Shown here piece after piece: positions 36,516 to 50,860 of a DNA stretch of 64,000 nucleotides. Under the pieces are notes generated by a model. That model saw only the letters and a list, made by a program, of their open reading frames with translations. It ran no database searches and was not told the origin of the DNA. This stretch comes from Flaccisagitta enflata (lineage: Eukaryota; Chaetognatha; Sagittoidea; Aphragmophora): contig OZ231127.1 in assembly GCA_965153355.1 (NCBI GenBank), positions 97,030,001-97,094,000 of the forward strand, written 5' to 3'. The first letter of the stretch is position 1. Every line of letters begins with the position of its first letter. A program made the position numbers and the translations under genes.

Positions 36516-37382
36516 CAACCCATTGCATAACAACTTCTGTAGTAACGCCATTTCCGGTATTCTCCATGGCAACGTAACGCCATTTTGGCGTCTATATGGC
36601 GTTATTTGAGGCGTTATTATTGTTGTCATTGCTGTCACTTTTCTGTCCATCTTTTTTACTCATTATGGATTTTTTTGTGATCATTTGAAAAAAAAACTTA
36701 AGATAAAAAGAATGTTATATGATATATTCATCATTAGTGATGATTTTTCTTCATTTTTCACTTTTTATTTTTCATAATTGACTTTTCACTTTTCACTTAT
36801 CACTTTTTAATCTTGATTCTTTACTTTTCATTTTTCATTTTTTGTTTGTTATTTTTCACTTTTTATTTTTGATTTTTTTTTGTTTCATTTCTTTTAATTT
36901 TCTTTTTACTTTGTGACTTTTTTCCTTTTTGAATTTTTTCCTTTTTGACTTTTTTCTTCTTTGACTTTTTTCTTCTTTGACTTTTTTCCTTTTTCACTTT
37001 TTTCCTTTTCCACTTTTTTCCTTTTCCACTTTTTTCCTTCTAATTTTTCCACTTTTAATTTTTGATAAGTTATATAGTTTTTATTTTTTTATCTTTTTTT
37101 TAACCTTTGATATCTAAGGTTTCGTATCTAAATTCTAGTTTCATATACTTTGATCATATATTATTTAAAATTTTTACATAAAAGCATTTATATATTTCTT
37201 TTATCAAGAATGTTTTGATAGAAAACGACTCAAGTTTGAAAATGATCTATCATTTTTCAACATGCTTAACATGAGATTCGATAGCATTGATGTAACATAT
37301 GTGCTGAAACGATTCTCATGGTTTTGGTCTCAGTCTCTCATAGAGAGATAACTACAGAGATACAGTGAGACAGACAGACAGC

Positions 37383-37435
<53 letters not shown>

Positions 37436-37704
37436 TGACTGACAAACAGACACAGATATTTTGTTTTATGTTTATTAACTAGCTTTAAATAGCTTTGAAT
37501 AACTTTAAATTGCTTCAAATAGTTGTAAATAGCTTTTTATAGCTTTTGATAGCTTTCTATAGCTTTATATAGCTTAGAATAGACCGTAACGACCAGAAAC
37601 GAAGTCGTTATATGCAAAAATCGTAACTATAGTGTCTTTGATGCTATTGGGGAGTAGCAAAACGTGACAAAAAACGGGTTTCCGAATTTTCTACGCAATC
37701 CGTT
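36516..37704 (+). repeat. 1.1-kb dispersed repeat J, copy 2
   Basis: Same blocks as the copy at 33036 in the same order and orientation. The GACA tetramer run is longer (37368-37440) and the T-rich segment differs. AATAGCTTTG 10-mers lie at 37480-37590. Confidence 0.8.
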
Positions 37705-38292
37705 GATGATGAAGTGATGGGCGGATGAAAGATTCAAGATTCATATTCAAGAAATTGATGCACGTGGATTTCTTTCATGGTGCGTTTTAAGAAATTGACC
37801 TCAATTTCATTCTTTTTAAAGAAAATTGGTATAAAAAAACTGCATAAGATCCAGATGACGGACGAAATTGCGGTGAAAATCGGAGAAGTCTAGCATTTTT
37901 TAGGGAATTTTTTTAAAAAGTATTATTCTTTTTATGATTCTTTATCCATTGATTCTTTTTCTCTTTTTGATGCGTGTGGAAATTTGAAAAGGAGGGGGAA
38001 ATTCATGATCAAAATCCGCCTACCGTCTACCACCTACTACCTTTTTACTTTCCATGGCCCGCAATCTATTTTCAATGATGCAGGCTGCCCTTGTTTGAAT
38101 GATTTTTTTTTCAAGACAATCACTTTTGACGCTTTCCATTTCTGACTCAAATAGCTCAGCTTACCACATGCACGTGCCCACGTGCCCCTGTAACATATTT
38201 AATCGTTGACCTACTTTGGTAGTTTGGTTTGAATTTCGTGGCACCAACATGACATTTTCTTGATAACGCGCTTTGGAAAACATTTTCCACGA
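37705..38292. other. No gene recognised
   Basis: AT-rich unique sequence. No supportable frame. Confidence 0.5.
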
Positions 38293-38895
38293 CTAACTAT
38301 GGCAAAGAAAAAAAGCGAACACTTTGTTTTGTTAGTTTCTGCTCAACTATGGGCCTGAACCATAGAAAATCCATGACCGTTTTAAAGCTCTGCAAAAAAT
38401 CTTCCAAATGCGACGTTGCTGGTCATTGTAGCTTTATTCGTTTAGAAATGGCAATGGTTTGAAGAAAAAAATCGCCGATTGAAAAAAGTGCTTATTCCAA
38501 CTTTTTTTCCAATGAGCGATTTTAGTCTTTCCGTTTTTGTCAATAATGCAGCTCAGGATTGTCTTAGCTACTCGTTATCCATGAGCAAATTAAAGAGCTT
38601 CAAATTTTCTTTAAAATGGCGCCAAGAATGATATTTTAACTCAATGCGTTTAGTTTTTATGTTAGAATAAAGATAACCCATGAAAGTGGCGTAGTGAATT
38701 TCCAAATTCTTGACCACCTGTCTTCATTCTAATGCCATTTCTAAACGGATAGAGCTAGAACATTCAGCAAGGTCTCACTTGAAAGATCTTTCGCAGATCT
38801 TTAAAATGGTCATGAATTTTGCTATGTTTTTCTCATTGCTTGTATGTGAAACATTGACAAACAAGTTGTTCGCTTTTTTTTTTTGCCATAGTTAC
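38293..38895. mobile_element. Foldback family H, copy 1
   Basis: Starts CTAACTATGGCAAAGAAAAA and ends TTTTTTGCCATAGTTAC. Imperfect arms include CATAGAAAATCCATGACCG, AAAGCTCTGCAAAAAATCTT and TTTAGAAATGGCA, mirrored at 38720-38860. The second copy is at 56941. Confidence 0.75.
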
Positions 38896-38942
38896 GGGAT
38901 TGTGTTTGTGATCATAACTCATTTGTACGCCAACCCCTCCCC

Positions 38943-39069
38943 AACTTACCCTTACCCACTTACCCTTGCCCCACTTACCCTTACCCCACTTACCCTTGCC
39001 CAACTTACCCTTACCCCACTTACCCTTGCCCCACTTACCCTTGCCCCACTTACCCTTACCCCACTTAAT
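38943..39069. repeat. 15-bp minisatellite ACTTACCCTTRCCCC
   Basis: Eight to nine units of 15 bp with A/G alternation after CCCTT. The minus strand is (GGGGYAAGGGTAAGT)n, with GGGG and GGG runs every few bases (G-quadruplex potential). The WGKGKWGKGK frame is a repeat translation. Confidence 0.9.
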
Positions 39070-39645
39070 CTCACTCCGCATGTTTTTAGACAATCCACAT
39101 GATAACCTTGACTAAGATGTGCTCCAATCATGTCAGCCATTTGGATTAGCACTTGTATTCTAAATGCGGTGCTGATTCAGCACTGCTGAACCGATGACCA
39201 TGACTTGCACCTGCAGTCCTGCATTCAGTGAACAACTGCAGAAGATTATCACTGGGAGGAAGTCACCTCTTGCTGCTCAACAGTCAACACCCAGAAGTGA
39301 GCAAACATGCTATTTTTACGTGCATGGCCAGCCCCAAACGAGTTAAGTTAGTAAGTACACGCATCCAATCCTCAATCAATGGGCTATCGCAATATCGAAG
39401 AAAACGTTCATCAGCCATACAGACAAACTAAGAGAGGGTTAGAGAAATCGTGTGAAGTAGTTTTCAAGTGGAAAACAAGCCCATTACACCCTCGAGTGCA
39501 CCAGGCACGAGGCAAATACAAAGTATATAACTGACCATTGTTAAAAATTACGCAATTAATTGATCCATGAGAAAAAAAAAAGATATGATTTGAAGCACCG
39601 CGTCAGAACTCGCGAGCGATCGACCGTGAAATTGTTCAACCATAC
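39070..39645. other. Unique stretch, no assigned gene
   Basis: Overlapping short plus-strand frames at 39180-39435 have balanced composition (for example TCTCSPAFSEQLQKI) but no recognisable motif or splice evidence. Confidence 0.4.
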
Positions 39646-39648
39646 TAA

Positions 39649-39917
39649 GGGCGTGTTTCTAGTGAGCGCCAAAAACGCGTTTGTTCACGTGGAACGCGAT
39701 AACAGTATGAACACATATTCAAGATTTTTAACTGTCCCACGAGGGAGTGAGCGAAGTGAGTGAGCGAGCCCGTGAACGGAGCGAGCGAGCGAAGCGAGCG
39801 TAGCGAAGCGGAGCGCTGCGGAGTGAGTGAGCGGAGTGAGCGGTGCGAGCGAACGAACGTAGCGAGCGACCGAGTGGCCTGTTCAAAACGCGATCGTCTT
39901 TGACTAGAAACGCCCCC
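39649..39917 (-). mobile_element. MITE family G, copy 2 (TSD TAA)
   Basis: GGGCGTGTTTCTAGTGAGCG start and GACTAGAAACGCCCCC end, flanked by TAA at 39646-39648 and 39918-39920. The interior is GCGAGCGAGC-like octamers. Confidence 0.8.
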
Positions 39918-40290
39918 TAAATTAGGAATGCAGTGGATGTCCGAGAAGAAAACAATCGATTGTATTCATGAGCCTTGTAAGATTATGAATGCGGAAATTT
40001 TGAGAGAAAAAAAAAGAAGAATAGATGAAAAAATTATTGAAAAAAAAAAAAGAATCCGACGGCCGTTAAAGAATGAGAATTATCGAGGAAAGATGCCGGT
40101 ATTGGGGGGAAAAATGAGAAGATTAAAAACTTTCCTTTATGATTCTTTTTTTTTTTTCTTTAAACTTGGTAACCATGTAAAATTTACATCATGCATGGTA
40201 TCAATGGAGAGATGATGGTAGCGTTGGTAGAGAAATTATTCAACTTTTTTTTCATCTTCTCAAACTCTTTTATTTTTCAAATTCTTTTAT

Positions 40291-40494
40291 AACAAGGCCA
40301 ACACCTATAAGTCGCGTGCGAGACTTACAGATTAACTTAGAATGACTTAGAATGACTCAGTATACTCTTAAATGACTTTAAATGACTTAAAGAAATAAAA
40401 TTGATAAAAAAAGTAAAAGTGTGACCGACAGACCGACCAACCGACGGACGGACGGACAGAGCGGGGTTTAGAGTCGCGTGCACGCGACTAAAAA
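40291..40494 (+). mobile_element. Family A element, copy 18 (AGTCATT subfamily)
   Basis: AACAAGGCCAACACC, AAGTCGCGTGCGAGACTTA, AATGACTTAGAATGACTCAG 10-mers, CCGA/GGAC tetramers, then GAGTCGCGTGCACGCGACTA and AAAA. It carries a hairpin near both ends. Confidence 0.8.
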
Positions 40495-40629
40495 GCTCAC
40501 GCGCGTTGCTGGAAGTTGGAAGAAATGCAAGAATGAGGAGAAAAAAATGAGATGAGAAGCAATGAAGGAAAAAAAACATAGGGAAATAAAAAAAGGAAAA
40601 TGAGGGGGAAAAAAGGGGGGAAATGAAAG

Positions 40630-42354
<1,725 letters not shown>

Positions 42355-42410
42355 GAGGCACGCGACTCCATACAATATTTTTGGGTCGGTTCATCCGTCA
42401 ATCAATGTAG
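42355..42410 (-). mobile_element. Family A end fragment
   Basis: GAGGCACGCGACTCCATAC and GGGTCGGTTCATCCGTCAAT, a truncated hairpin end. Confidence 0.45.
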
Positions 42411-42449
42411 TTATGTCGAATCTGTAAATAGGTCCCTCTTAGCATAACC

Positions 42450-42706
<257 letters not shown>

Positions 42707-42879
42707 CTATGAGCATTTTAGATACAAATAAAGATTAGGGAAAAGAAAGCACGCCAACAGATTTGGTGAAAGAATGTAAATGAATGAGCCAGATGCGCGA
42801 GTAAACCTATTAAAACTAGGGAGCATCCCTTACGTAAGTCCTCAGCTTACTCTCTCTCTCTCTCTCTTACTCTCTCTTA

Positions 42880-43162
42880 GGGGGCGTTTCTAGTCAAAGA
42901 CGATCGCGTTTTGAAAGGGCCACTCGGTCGTTCGCTACGTTCGTTCGCTCGCACCGCTCACTCCGCTCACTCGCTCCGCAGCGCTCCGCTTCGCTACGCT
43001 CGCTTCGCTACGCTCGCTTCGCTCGCTCGCTACGTTCACGGGCTCGCTCACTCACTTCGCTCACTCCCTCGTGGGACAGTTGAAATTCTTGAATATGTGT
43101 TCACACTGTTATCGCGTTTCACGGGAACAAACGCGTTTTTGGCGCTCACTAGAAACACGCCC
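42880..43162 (+). mobile_element. MITE family G, copy 3 (TSD TTA)
   Basis: GGGGGCGTTTCTAGTCAAAG start, CACTAGAAACACGCCC end, flanked by TTA at 42877-42879 and 43163-43165. Inner GCTCGCTTCGCTACGCTCGC octamers. Inserted beside a short CT run. Confidence 0.8.
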
Positions 43163-43364
43163 TTACTCTCTCTTTAACGCTCGTTTCGCGTTCTAATTCA
43201 ATCTCATTAATATGCCTAATAGGCAGCCTATGTAGGCTCTTATGGATTTCCCTTTCCTTCTCCTCTTCAGCTCTTAAGCATTTTTGCCCCCCCCCCCCTT
43301 TCTCTCTCTCACTGGCAGCGGCCGGTCCACGCTCGTAGTAGTGATATTCTTTCACTCTCTCTCA

Positions 43365-43645
43365 AGGCGCGTTTCTAGTCACAGAAAACCGCTTTATGAG
43401 CAGGTCACTTGGCTGCTCGCTACGTTAGTTCGCGCAAACCGCAAATCACTCTGCACTCTTGCTCCACAGCACTCCCCTTCGCTCAGCTCGCTTTGCTTGC
43501 GTGCTATATTCCCTGGCTTGCTTACTCACATTCCTCACTCCCTCATGGGAAAATTGAAATTTCTGATACAGAATACAGTGAAAACCCTCAAAAACAGATG
43601 TCAATGGGAACAATCGTGCTTTTTGTCGTCATTGGAGTCATTCTC
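43365..43645 (+). mobile_element. MITE family G, copy 4 (old, diverged)
   Basis: AGGCGCGTTTCTAGTCACAG start, decayed GCTCGCTACGTTAG interior. The right end reads ATGGGAACAATCGTGCTTTT and TGTCGTCATTGGAG, which resembles the 108-bp tandem unit at 3690 more than the young copies do. Confidence 0.6.
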
Positions 43646-43972
43646 ACTGTCACTTTCACTCGCTTTTAATCGGGTTGGCTTCGTCCCCTTTCTTCACTCT
43701 TTCCTCTCCTTGTCCATATAATGCTTTCTTTCTGTCCGTCTGTCTTTGTCATATTTGGTTTGTGTCTGTTTGGATATCTGTTTTCATCATTTTGCATTCG
43801 TTTGTCGTTTTCTTTTTCTCGGCTTGTCCATCAGTCTGTTTACATAAGATGTGTGTGTCTCAGTACAACTGAATAATTGTCCATGCACCTTTATCTGTCT
43901 TTCTGTCTTCATATCAGTCTTATATGTCCGCCGCGCCTGTCTGATTTTTCTATCCATCAGATTTTCTGTCTA

Positions 43973-43974
<2 letters not shown>

Positions 43975-44018
<44 letters not shown>

Positions 44019-44084
44019 CCTGTCTCTGTCTTCGCAGGTCTGTCTCTCTGTCGGTATGTCGGTATGTCTGTCTGTCTGTCTGTT

Positions 44085-44120
<36 letters not shown>
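43975..44120. repeat. (CTGT)n and (CT)n microsatellites
   Basis: CTGT at 43975-44012 and 44060-44085, CT at 44087-44120. Confidence 0.9.
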
Positions 44121-44122
<2 letters not shown>

Positions 44123-44376
44123 GTAGCCAACGTCGTATTCAAATATGCAATTGAGGCATGCAAATCACGTTGAGTTTGCAAATCGGTTGAAGCGTAAAAA
44201 TGCGAATTTCGTCTCATTCATGGGATTTTGAGGAATGTCAATCCAGGTCAATTTTCAGGTGCGCCTCGAAGGAGGGGGGGGGGGCGGAGGGGGTTGGGGG
44301 GAGAGGGGGGACGGATCGAGTTGCTTTTCACCTCGTAAAATTCTCGCGAAAATCTGCGCTTATTCTTGAATCGGGC

Positions 44377-45039
<663 letters not shown>

Positions 45040-45570
45040 GGTGACAACAAGTTTTTTTTAAATGTAAATTTGGCCTTTTAAATCTCCTTGAGTCAGGCGC
45101 CTGGTTGCCTTCTTTCACCCAAACAAGGAATCAAGTGTAAGATTAGCCTTCGGTTCAACATTCACCACCCGCAGCACATTTCTTCTATTGAAATCAATTC
45201 ATTTAGATTTTCGTAATTCTTTGTTTATTCTATTCCTGCGTCTTATCGCATCTAAACATAGAACGACTGGTTAAGTTTTCTACACTTGAAAACATTGTGA
45301 TGATACCATTTATTAATTATACGAAAACCTAGAGAGAAATGTCAACCTTAGAAAAACACTGCGCTTAACAATTTTTTCAACTGACCCCAGATTAGTCCTA
45401 AGTAAAAAAAAAACTGCTTTAATGTTCTCAAATGCGAGTATGCGACCAACTTGACATCAGTGGGTTAATCTATTTAGGTGCAGCATGTTTGTAAAGCTGA
45501 AGCGTTTTTTCATGTGTCCGTATATTAGGGAGCTAGATAGTAACGGGATCACAGGAACTTTTTCTCAATA
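45040..45570. other. No gene recognised
   Basis: Unique sequence. No supportable frame. Confidence 0.5.
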
Positions 45571-46155
45571 ACAGGGTGTGCAAAAAAAATCCGCACTCGT
45601 CAACATCTATTCTAGAATAACACCTAAAATTTGAGAAATTCTTTCAAGCTAATGTTCAAAATTAAAAATCAAGTTATTTTCTTAGTTTAGATGAAGAATT
45701 AATATAGGTATGGTAAACAGCAGAGTACATTTTAGACTAATAAAGACATAACTAGAATGTTACAAAAGATATTTTTCTTGTGAATGAATATCTATATCTT
45801 GTCTAAATTCATTTGATGTGTCATTTTCTTTTAACTGAAATCCCTCCTGCTTGACGTAACCATCTCCCCATGATGCTTTTCTTCCAAAAACAATATGTCT
45901 AGGGGCCACTGGAGTAGTTACAACTTTCTTTTTTAGTAACCACAGCTCTGTTAATAAAATCCTGTTAAAATCTTACTTTTGGTTTCTTTTTAGATGTATA
46001 TCTTGGCCTTGTAAGGAAATTGTATTAGCTGTTCTTGATTTCTACTTTTACTATAACCAACTAGGATACTCTAGTTCAAATTTTAACTCAAAACTCCAAT
46101 GAGAAGTATGGTCTTTAAGCATTACACCGAGTGCGATTTTTTTTGCACACCCTGT
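45571..46155. mobile_element. 585-bp element with 28-bp terminal inverted repeats
   Basis: ACAGGGTGTGCAAAAAAAA then TCCGCACTCG at the left. The right end is the complement (CGAGTGCGATTTTTTTTGCA, CACCCTGT). The flanks are AATA and CAATC, so a TA duplication is possible only with one change. ACAGGGTGT termini are seen in Tc1/mariner-type MITEs. The CAGGG start also fits hAT. No transposase frame inside. Confidence 0.7.
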
Positions 46156-46529
46156 CAATCTTTCTCATCTAATGGGCGTTTGGTGGAGATTAATCACACA
46201 AATTAAAATCCACTTTTGTTACGCGTGTTTACTGTAAAATTACAATTTCATTAAAGATTAAGATCGAACTACGTTGGAAGATTTATCGTGCTTAACGATT
46301 ACAAAACTAAATTTACTTGACAAATGAAAAGTCGATTTAAAGTTTCTTGTCCAGCAGAATACCACAGGCCTGTTTATGATTGAGTTCCCCCCCCCCGGAG
46401 TTTAGAGATGGGGAAGGGAAAGGAGGGGGAAAAAAAGAGAAAAAAAGAAAATTTTGGGAAAATATAACTTTTGGCAGTACCAAATCATAAAACGTGATTA
46501 ATAAAACACAATCTAACACTATTTAAGCC

Positions 46530-47376
46530 TAGCCTGTACTGAAATGACAAAAAACAGAAAAATCGAAATTCTCCGAGCAGTTCATGTTGTGGAGCTGTCT
46601 TGGGCTTCTATTGTCATCATTTTCAGCTTTTTAGTCGCGGACACGCGACTCTAGAACTTGCCGTGTCGGTCGGTCGGTCGGTCGGTCGGTCGGTCGGTCT
46701 GTCTGTCCGTAACATTTTTGATTTGAGAGCGATTTCGGCATTTCTGCCCCTGCCAAACAAAACGTGAGTGTATTTTTTGCTACACCGCTCCTGCCCACCC
46801 GTCCGCGACTGGGGGGGAGTGTATACGGCCTTGTTAAGTTTAGATCTTGGTGGCCGCGCCTTACCTTGAACTTCCCATAGGGCAATAGAAAAACAAAAAT
46901 TTCAAATTGGTCAAATCAAAATTTTGACTGCAGATTTGAAATCTTCATGAAAAACTGTCTGTTGAAAGTGCTTTTCTTTTTTCAAAATTCCTTCGGGATC
47001 ACTACCAAAATCCATGCTAAAGATTTTTAAAAAAGGTAAGTTCAATGATTTTACAAAGAAATTAAAAGGAAAGGTATGTTTCGCGACATTTGACATCACT
47101 TTTGACCACCTTCTAATTGGAATATCAAAAAAAGGAAAACACTTCAATTGTCAGTTTTTTCTGCAGATTTCAAATCTGTAGTCAAAATTAGAATTTGAAT
47201 ACTTTGAAATTTTGGATTTCCTATAGGGGTAGGGTTAATAGAAGGTAAGGTGCGGCCACCTAAAAGTAGAATTTCAAAGCCAATATTGAATTCAATAGAA
47301 GCCTCAGACAGTCCCACAACATGATCTGCTCGGAGAATGTTAATTTTATTGTTTTTTGTCATTTAGGTACAGGCTA
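46530..47376. mobile_element. 847-bp foldback inserted in repeat M
   Basis: TAGCCTGTAC and its complement at the two ends, then AAATGACAAAAAACA, TTCTCCGAGCAG and CATGTTGTGG in the left arm mirrored on the right. The arms continue inward (GGTGGCCGCGCCTTACCTT against AAGGTAAGGTGCGGCCACC; GACTGCAGATTTGAAATCT). A family A copy sits in the left arm only. Confidence 0.8.
46628..46836 (-). mobile_element. Family A element, copy 20 (nested)
   Basis: TTTTTAGTCGCGGACACGCG, (CGGT)n, GAGAGCGATTTCGGC, ACCGCTCCTGCCCACCCG, ACGGCCTTGTT. It lies in the left arm of the surrounding foldback. The right arm lacks it, which fixes the element ends to within a few bases. Confidence 0.8.
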
Positions 47377-47774
47377 AATAAATACACTGTTTTATTGCTT
47401 TATTGGGAAGAAAATCATAGATTTTGTAACGCGAGGTGATGCATTGCGGGGGAGAAAATCAAAGACAGGGGGGGGGGGAAATCAAAAGGCACTCAATTAT
47501 ATACACCCCTGGAATATCATGAAATTTGTTTTGCTTCAGTTCTTTCAAACTAGTTCATTTGTCAATCGTTATGAAATTCGAGAAACCATCTATGACGTGA
47601 TACTTTTAACCTTGCAACTTACTAGTAGGTATTCGTTTTTTGGGATTTCTTGCTCACTGGAACTACAATATCCCAGATGAAAAAAAATTTCATACGATTG
47701 ATGAGATAGTTTGTTATGCGCTAAGCCTGAGGTTGCGTACAAATTGGCAAGGTTCCACTTTGGTAGTACATTAA

Positions 47775-48043
47775 GGGGGCGTTTCTAGTCAAATGCGATC
47801 GCGTTTTGAAAGGGCAACTCGGTCGCTCGCTACGTTTGTTCGCTCACACCGCTCACTCCGCTTACTCGCTACGCAGCGCTCCGCTTCGCTACGCTCGCTT
47901 TGCTCGCTCGCTCTGTTCAGGGGCTCGCTCACTCACTTCGCTCACTCTCTCGTGGGACAGTTGAAATTCTTAAATATGTGTTCATGCTGTTATCGCGTTT
48001 CACAGGAACAAACGCGTTTTTGGTGCTGACTAGAAACACGCCC
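47775..48043 (+). mobile_element. MITE family G, copy 5 (TSD TAA/TAG)
   Basis: GGGGGCGTTTCTAGTCAAAT start, GACTAGAAACACGCCC end, flanked by TAA (47772) and TAG (48044), one mismatch. Confidence 0.75.
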
Positions 48044-48265
48044 TAGAAGGACAAAAAAGATCCAAACTGTTCTTTGACGCTGAAGGAAACCTTTGAGCAT
48101 AGGAGAAGCCTCAAAAAAAAAAAAAAAAAGAAAAAAAAATTGAGAGCCTTCGAGAAGCGTTATCTAGAGGAAGCTAGGGAAGAAAAGTCTGGAGTATTGG
48201 ACTGACCTTCCGACCATCCTACAAACTGATCGTAGTAAATCAGTGATCTGGAAGACAAAGGATCA

Positions 48266-48278
48266 CGATGATGACGAC

Positions 48279-48310
<32 letters not shown>

Positions 48311-48370
48311 CGACCACAACGACGTCGGCGACGACGACGACGACGACGACGACAACGACGATGTCGATGA
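48266..48370. repeat. (GAC)n trinucleotide repeat
   Basis: GAC/GACGAC with CAC and AAC variants. It lies just upstream of the zinc-finger relic and could once have been in its coding frame (poly-Asp). Confidence 0.9.
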
Positions 48371-48388
48371 CAACAACCACGTCAATAG

Positions 48389-48702
48389 AAGAAAGTTTTT
48401 GAGTGTAAGGCTTGCCAAGAAAAATTCCAGCAGGAGGCGAATATGCTCAACCACATGAAAGTATGTGGCGGAGCAAGCGCAAGCAGAAGTGACAGAAGAT
48501 TCTGCGCTTGCGGCAGAGAGTTTACAAATCCTACATCGCAAGACACAAGAAGAAATGTGTAAGGGCGCTGGCAGCAGAAGAGGAAGGGGAGAAAAGACTG
48601 CCACGTGTCTATAAGAGTGCAAGGAAAGTGTGCGACTGTGGTGTGGAGATGGCAAAAACAAACTTCGCAAGACATAAACGAGAAGCCTGCCCGATACGGT
48701 GA
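48389..48702 (+). pseudogene. Frameshifted zinc-finger protein relic (C2HC-type)
   Basis: From 48389, after a TAG that could also be a splice acceptor (GTCAATAG), the frame reads KKVFECKACQEKFQQEA and NHMKVCGG, a C-x2-C...H-x3-C finger. It continues to RFCACGREF and then leaves the frame. A second frame (48508-48702) carries YIARHKKKC, which completes the second finger, then KVCDCGVEMAKTNFARHKRE and AC, a third finger of pattern C-x-C-G...ARHK-x2-C, with TGA at 48702. So three zinc-binding units with one frameshift between 48508 and 48562. Fingers of this type occur in transposon-encoded DNA-binding proteins (inference). Not assigned to a family. Confidence 0.5.
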
Positions 48703-48768
48703 AGCGTGTCCCTACGGGGACGAGGTGCTTTAGTGAGTGAGTGAGTCAATGACAAAGACGACTACGAT

Positions 48769-49390
<622 letters not shown>

Positions 49391-49500
49391 AAAGAGGTAA
49401 AACAGAAAAGGAGAGAGAGTCCATACATTTCATAACCCTCAACATCGTGATTCATTAGGGAGCTGGAAAATGCCTCGAGCCTGGTTTTGATCGATTATTT

Positions 49501-49523
49501 GCCCCCCCCCCCTCCTCCTCCTC

Positions 49524-49555
<32 letters not shown>

Positions 49556-49589
49556 ACATCTTTTTAGCCCTCAAAACTATTTTGCAACT

Positions 49590-49649
<60 letters not shown>
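49501..49649. repeat. Poly-C/(CCT)n and (CT)n
   Basis: C-run and CCT triplets at 49501-49554, CT at 49593-49649. Confidence 0.95.
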
Positions 49650-49651
<2 letters not shown>

Positions 49652-49653
49652 TG

Positions 49654-50070
49654 TATTTCTAACCCTAGGTCCCTAAGTCTGGCGTATTCTTTGAAAATCT
49701 GAACTCTGGCGCACATCGAGCCTAATCATCATTCGCACCAATGTCCAAATTACCACCTCATATTCCCTACCCCCATCTCACCACTATACTAACTACCCAC
49801 CACTTCCAATAGACCCATTCATCCATAATCACCACTTCACAGTAACCATTCACTTCCACACATTTTACTCCTCCCTCTAACTTGCGCTTGCCCCCGACTC
49901 TAATTTTCCAACAACCCCCATCAGCCAACCATCAACCCTGCCATAATCCTTCCTCCCTTATAAACCATCTTGCTCATAAAAATACTGATACCTAAAAAGA
50001 AGCGTCAACTTTGCAAAAACGTTGCTCCTAAACAAATTGAGCTACTATCCCAAGATTGGTCCTAAATAAA
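49654..50070. other. C-rich unique stretch, no gene
   Basis: C/A-rich plus strand (ACTACCCACCACTTCC, CACCACTTCACAGTAACC). No frame recognised. Confidence 0.5.
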
Positions 50071-50316
50071 ATAAGGCCAGATACACGGCCAATAAGCAGT
50101 CGCTGGCGGGTGGGTAGGGGCAGTATAAAGATGAGAAAGGGTAGTAATATGGGTTGGCAGGGGCTGTACTTTGGGTGGGCAGGGGCTGTTATGCTCAGAA
50201 ATCACTTATTCAGCCAACTTGACATCATCCAAAATTTGGTCTTACAGACAAACCTTGAAACCTTCCTCAAGACCTTCAGACCCTTTTACAGGGTCGCTTG
50301 GCCAGAGACTAAAACT
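50071..50316 (+). mobile_element. Family A element, copy 21 (no CCGA tract)
   Basis: ATAAGGCCAGATACACGGCC, AGTCGCTGGCGGGTGGGTAG, three GGGCAGGGGCTGT-like boxes, then GGGTCGCTTGGCCAGAGACT and AAAAC at the end. The last 47 bp plus flank (50294-50340) recur inverted at 51934-51980. Confidence 0.6.
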
Positions 50317-50344
50317 TTTTTTAAGTTATTGAGCTAGATATCAA

Positions 50345-50415
50345 TATCACTATCACTATCACTATCACTATCACTATCACTATCACTATCACTTTCACTT
50401 TCACTATCACTATCA
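50345..50415. repeat. (TATCAC)n hexanucleotide repeat
   Basis: About eleven ACTATC units with two ACTTTC variants. Confidence 0.97.
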
Positions 50416-50577
50416 GTCCTTTAATTTTTTTTTTCTAAAAAACTACTTTGTAAAACTAACTATTCCTGAGTATCCAGACTTGTCCTGACTTTTGCAGAAT
50501 GGAGGAAAAAGGAAAAAAAAAAGATTACCATGGGTCAGTTGTTATCCTTTCTCGTTTCGAATTGGGATTTACTTCTT

Positions 50578-50578
<1 letters not shown>

Positions 50579-50620
<42 letters not shown>
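50579..50620. repeat. (CT)n microsatellite
   Basis: Pure CT. Confidence 0.95.
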
Positions 50621-50622
<2 letters not shown>

Positions 50623-50860
50623 GCTTTCTCTTTGAGTTCATTTGAAATTCAAATTCGCAAAGAATTTTGTTTTAGGTCGAGGGTTTGAATCAAAGCACAA
50701 TGTGCGCATTCATTCATCCTTCTATATAAAAAAAAAACCCAAAGCCTTGGGCGAAGGTGAAAGTTGGTGAAAATTCGTTGGAGGGAAGTAAATCTTGCTT
50801 TGAGTCGGATGGACGGCAAAAAGCTTTGGAGGAAATCTGCGCGGATATATACACTTAAAA

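Larger units (their letters stand above)
46482..47512. repeat. Dispersed repeat M, copy split by insertion
   Basis: Left part AAATCATAAAACGTG...ACTATTTAAGCC (46482-46529). Right part ACTGTTTTATTGC, TTGGGAAGAAAATCATAGA and a G-run with AAATCAAAAGG (47377-47512). Uninterrupted copy at 1835. Confidence 0.6.

Noticed and set aside
43675-44173. Overlapping Cys/Leu/Ser-rich frames
   Set aside because: Mostly CTGT/CT repeat translations. The short unique start shows no motif.
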